From Candidatus Solibacter sp. (GTDB lineage: Bacteria; Acidobacteriota; Terriglobia; Bryobacterales; Bryobacteraceae): a DNA stretch of 16,756 nucleotides. Shown here in pieces: positions 14,588-16,756 of the stretch; positions within the stretch are counted from its first letter, which is position 1; each line of letters opens with the position of its first letter. The DNA lies in the NCBI GenBank assembly GCA_017883345.1, contig JADGNT010000013.1:1-16756 (forward strand), given 5' to 3'. A model generated the notes under the pieces. It was not told the origin of the DNA and did no database searches. It worked only from the letters and a program-made list of their open reading frames with translations. The translations under genes and the position numbers were made by a program.

Positions 14588-15826
14588 ATGCTGACGCGAC
14601 GCAGCTTTCTTCAGACCACCACCCTGGCCGCCGCGGCCCCCGCGAGCCAACCGAAGCGCATCGCGATCGTCGCGACCGTATACCGCCTGCTCTCGCATGC
14701 CCAGCACATGGGCGACCGCTTCCTCGTCGGCTACCCATATGGCGGCGTCTGGCACAAACCCGACATGAAGGTGGTGTCGCTTTACGTGGACCAGAAGCCA
14801 GCGGGCGACCTGAGCGGCGACCGCGCCCGCGAATTCGGATTCCAGGTCTATCCCACCGTCGCCGAAGCCCTGCGCTGCGGCGGCAAGGAACTGGCTGTGG
14901 ATGCGGTGCTGATCGTCGCCGAGCACGGCAATTACCCGCGCAACGAAAAGGGGCAAACGCTGTATCCGCGCTATGAGTTCTTCGAGCAATGCATCCAGGT
15001 ATTCGAGCAGGGCGGCCGCGCGGTGCCCGTCTACAACGACAAGCACCTTTCCTACAGCTTCGAGAAGGCCAAAGCGATGGTGGACGCTTCGCGGCGCCTG
15101 CGGTTTCCGATGCTGGCCGGATCGTCCCTTCCGGTGACCTGGCGGCTGCCGGCGATCGACCTGCCGCTCGGCTGCAAGATCGAGGAAGCGTTGATGGTGG
15201 GTGAAGGCGGGAGCGACGCGATGGACTTTCACGCGCTGGAAGGCATGCAATGCATGGTGGAGCGGCGGAGCGGCGGCGAGACCGGCGTGAAGGCCGTGCA
15301 ATTGCTGGAAGGCGACGCCGTCTGGAAGGCCGGCGATGAGGGCCGCTACTCGAAGGCATTGCTGACCTCGGCGCTCTCGCGCAGCGACACGCCGCTCGGG
15401 CTCACCGTAGAAGACGGCCGCACGCAAGACCTGGTGGCGTCGGGCCAGTTGCGGGTGCTGGCGAAGAATCCGGCGGCCTACTTCATTGAATATCGCGATG
15501 GTCTCAAGGCGGCCATGCTGATGCTCGACGGGGCCATCAAGGATTTCAATTTCGCGGCGCGCTTGAGCGGCGTCCAGCAGATCCAATCCACCCAGTTCCT
15601 GCTGACTCCGGAGCCGAACGTCACTTACTCCGCGTGTCTGATGCACAAGGTGGAGCAACTGATCGAAAGCGGAGCGGCGCCCTATCCCGTGGATCGCACG
15701 CTGCTGGTCAGCGGCATGCTGGAAAGCTGCCTGACGTCGAAACTCCAGGACCATCTACGGCTGGAGACGCCGCACCTGAATGTCGCCTACCAGGCGCCGC
15801 GCCAATCGCAGTTCGCGCAGGCGTAA
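14588..15826 (+). CDS. Unrecognised Gfo/Idh-like protein, Tat-exported paralog
   Basis: A 412-residue protein (414 from ATG 14582) clearly homologous along its whole length to the preceding gene. Shared blocks are SHAQHMGDR, VVSLYVDQ, EHGNYPRNEKGQT, YPRYEFFEQ, DKHLSYS, AGSSLPVTWR, DFHALEGMQCMVERR, GGETGV and DFNFAA. Unlike its neighbour it begins MLTRRSFLQTTTLAAAAPA, a twin-arginine (Tat) signal with the RR-x-F core. It is therefore probably exported folded, which often goes with a cofactor bound before export. The N-terminal layout again resembles Gfo/Idh proteins with the glycine loop replaced (ATVYRLLSHAQH). The gap to the upstream stop is 2 bp, so the pair should be co-transcribed and translationally linked. 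Domain names and substrate are not known to me. The tandem copies are too diverged to be a recent duplication. Confidence 0.82.
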   Translation: MLTRRSFLQTTTLAAAAPASQPKRIAIVATVYRLLSHAQHMGDRFLVGYPYGGVWHKPDMKVVSLYVDQKPAGDLSGDRAREFGFQVYPTVAEALRCGGKELAVDAVLIVAEHGNYPRNEKGQTLYPRYEFFEQCIQVFEQGGRAVPVYNDKHLSYSFEKAKAMVDASRRLRFPMLAGSSLPVTWRLPAIDLPLGCKIEEALMVGEGGSDAMDFHALEGMQCMVERRSGGETGVKAVQLLEGDAVWKAGDEGRYSKALLTSALSRSDTPLGLTVEDGRTQDLVASGQLRVLAKNPAAYFIEYRDGLKAAMLMLDGAIKDFNFAARLSGVQQIQSTQFLLTPEPNVTYSACLMHKVEQLIESGAAPYPVDRTLLVSGMLESCLTSKLQDHLRLETPHLNVAYQAPRQSQFAQA

Positions 15827-15831
15827 GGAGG
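15825..15831 (+). promoter_or_regulatory. Strong ribosome binding site of the CBM9-like gene
   Basis: AAGGAGG overlaps the stop codon of the second paralog and lies 7 nt before ATG 15839. It fixes that start and points to efficient reinitiation within one mRNA. Confidence 0.75.
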
Positions 15832-15838
15832 TTAACCC

Positions 15839-16519
15839 ATGCACTGGCTGCTCACTTTCCTGCTGTTTCTGGCTGCCGCCGACCCCGCCGCCGTGCTCGA
15901 GAGCACTTACTCCCGCCGCGATTTCGAGCTCACGGCCGACCCGAATTCAGAATTGTGGGCCACCGCGCCTCACGTCACGGCGGACCGTAGCTATCTGGGT
16001 CAACTTATCCCCGGGGCGCCCACCGGAATCCGCTCGCGGTGGAGCGACCGGTATCTCTACTTACTCTTCATCTGTCCCTATGACGAGTTGAATCTGAAGC
16101 CCGATCCCAACCCCGCCGCCGAAACCCCGGAGTTATGGAAGTGGGATGTTGCCGAAGCCTTCATCGGAAGCGACTTCGAGCACATCGCCCGGTACAAGGA
16201 ACTCCAGGTATCGCCGCAAAGTGAGTGGGTGGATCTGGAGATCGATCGCGACAACCCGAAGACCCAGGCGGGGATGGCCTGGAACTCGGGCTACATGGTC
16301 AAAGGCCGCATCGATGCGCAGCACAAGGTCTGGTATGGCGAGATGCGCATCCCATTTGGCGCCATCGATGGGCGCCCGCCGCAAGAGGGCCGCGAACTGC
16401 GCATCGGTCTGTTCCGCATCGCCGGCGCCGGCCAGAAGAAGGCCTTCTATGCCTGGCGCCCTCCCCTGGGGACCTCCTTCCACGTACCCCAGGCGTTTGG
16501 CCTCCTCCGGCTGCGTTAA
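15839..16519 (+). CDS. Secreted CBM9/DOMON-like carbohydrate-binding-type protein
   Basis: A 226-residue protein with signal peptide MHWLLTFLLFLAAADPA. The rest is a single beta-sandwich of the DOMON/CBM9-like type: a DPNSELWATAPHV opening, then IRSRWSDRYLYLLFICPYDEL, LWKWDVAEAFIGSDF, YKELQVSPQSEWVDLEID and YGEMRIPFGAIDG. The pattern of LY strands, W-D-V-A-E-x-F and a final R-I-P-F strand matches CBM9-like modules that bind sugars or heme at an outer surface. No catalytic domain is attached. It is the third gene of the operon, 12 bp after the second paralog, which suggests it acts outside the cytoplasm with that Tat-exported protein, perhaps holding a glycan substrate. No terminator was found in the 12 bp before the next, convergent gene. 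Confidence 0.78.
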   Translation: MHWLLTFLLFLAAADPAAVLESTYSRRDFELTADPNSELWATAPHVTADRSYLGQLIPGAPTGIRSRWSDRYLYLLFICPYDELNLKPDPNPAAETPELWKWDVAEAFIGSDFEHIARYKELQVSPQSEWVDLEIDRDNPKTQAGMAWNSGYMVKGRIDAQHKVWYGEMRIPFGAIDGRPPQEGRELRIGLFRIAGAGQKKAFYAWRPPLGTSFHVPQAFGLLRLR

Positions 16520-16531
16520 TTCCCCGGCGGG

Positions 16532-16756
16532 CTACTTGGGCACTTTGGTGGATTGCGACGCTACGGCTCTCCACTTGCCGTTCTGCTTTACGAACACATC
16601 GGTCCAGATATACTTCCCACTGGTATCTTTGCCGTTTTCCGCACTCTTCTCGGTGTCGCTTCCGGTCACGACGGCGGTGTTACCGAAGATACGAACCTTC
16701 ATGGGGCCCATTTCAATGGTGTCCAGCGAATTGCCGGGCGCTTTCAGGTCCGCCAG
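16532..16756 (-). CDS. NTF2-like / DUF4440-type protein, C-terminal part (runs off right edge)
   Basis: The minus frame is open from the right edge to TAG at 16534-16532, giving the last 74 residues. The strands VRIFGNTAVVTGSDTEKS, KYIWTDVFVKQNGKWRAVASQ and the short tail STKVPK are typical of the end of an NTF2/SnoaL-like cone fold as found in DUF4440 proteins. Members bind small ligands or act as simple enzymes; the function here cannot be deduced without the N-terminus. The gene is convergent with the CBM9-like gene across 12 bp and is not part of that operon. Confidence 0.72.
   Translation of the reverse strand: MADLKAPGNSLDTIEMGPMKVRIFGNTAVVTGSDTEKSAENGKDTSGKYIWTDVFVKQNGKWRAVASQSTKVPK

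Overview
The window looks like chromosomal DNA from a high-GC Acidobacteriota species, most likely of the Solibacter/Bryobacter type. This is inferred from gene content: an Oar-like TonB receptor with an N-terminal carboxypeptidase-regulatory domain, a very large secreted M14 peptidase with Gly/Arg-rich inserts, a heme-motif/PD40/TPR fusion, and a palindrome-rich intergenic repeat. No tRNA, rRNA, CRISPR array, insertion sequence, integrase or phage gene was recognised.

Layout. 1-1333 (minus) is the N-terminal part of a TonB-dependent outer-membrane receptor running off the left edge. A 264-bp divergent spacer with a perfect 14-bp palindrome separates it from a secreted M14-type zinc peptidase (1598-4498, plus), which ends at a strong hairpin. 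A short spacer with CTCCGCGT repeats leads to uvrB (4721-6697), then a SWIM/SNF2 helicase (6871-9321) with a 33-bp tandem repeat encoding a Pro-rich linker. A compact cluster of palindromes bounded by 8-bp inverted repeats fills 9362-9475. A secreted protein joining a heme-binding motif, a PD40 propeller and TPRs follows (9528-12128), convergent with a secreted M19 dipeptidase (12137-13357, minus).

The right-hand part is the least explained. Starting only 28 bp from the dipeptidase start, and divergent from it, is a compact plus-strand operon. It contains two tandem paralogs of an unfamiliar family with a Gfo/Idh-like N-terminal layout (13386-14585 and 14588-15826) and a secreted CBM9/DOMON-like beta-sandwich protein (15839-16519). 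The first paralog has no export signal and the second has a Tat-type signal. The gene junctions are 2 and 12 bp. The window closes with the C-terminal end of a minus-strand NTF2-like protein.

Functionally, much of the window concerns handling of external polymers: receptor uptake, extracytoplasmic peptidase and dipeptidase, and a carbohydrate-binding-like protein. Two nucleic-acid maintenance genes (uvrB and the SNF2 helicase) sit in the middle. The paralog operon is the best candidate for undescribed biology; its substrate and reaction cannot be read from sequence alone.
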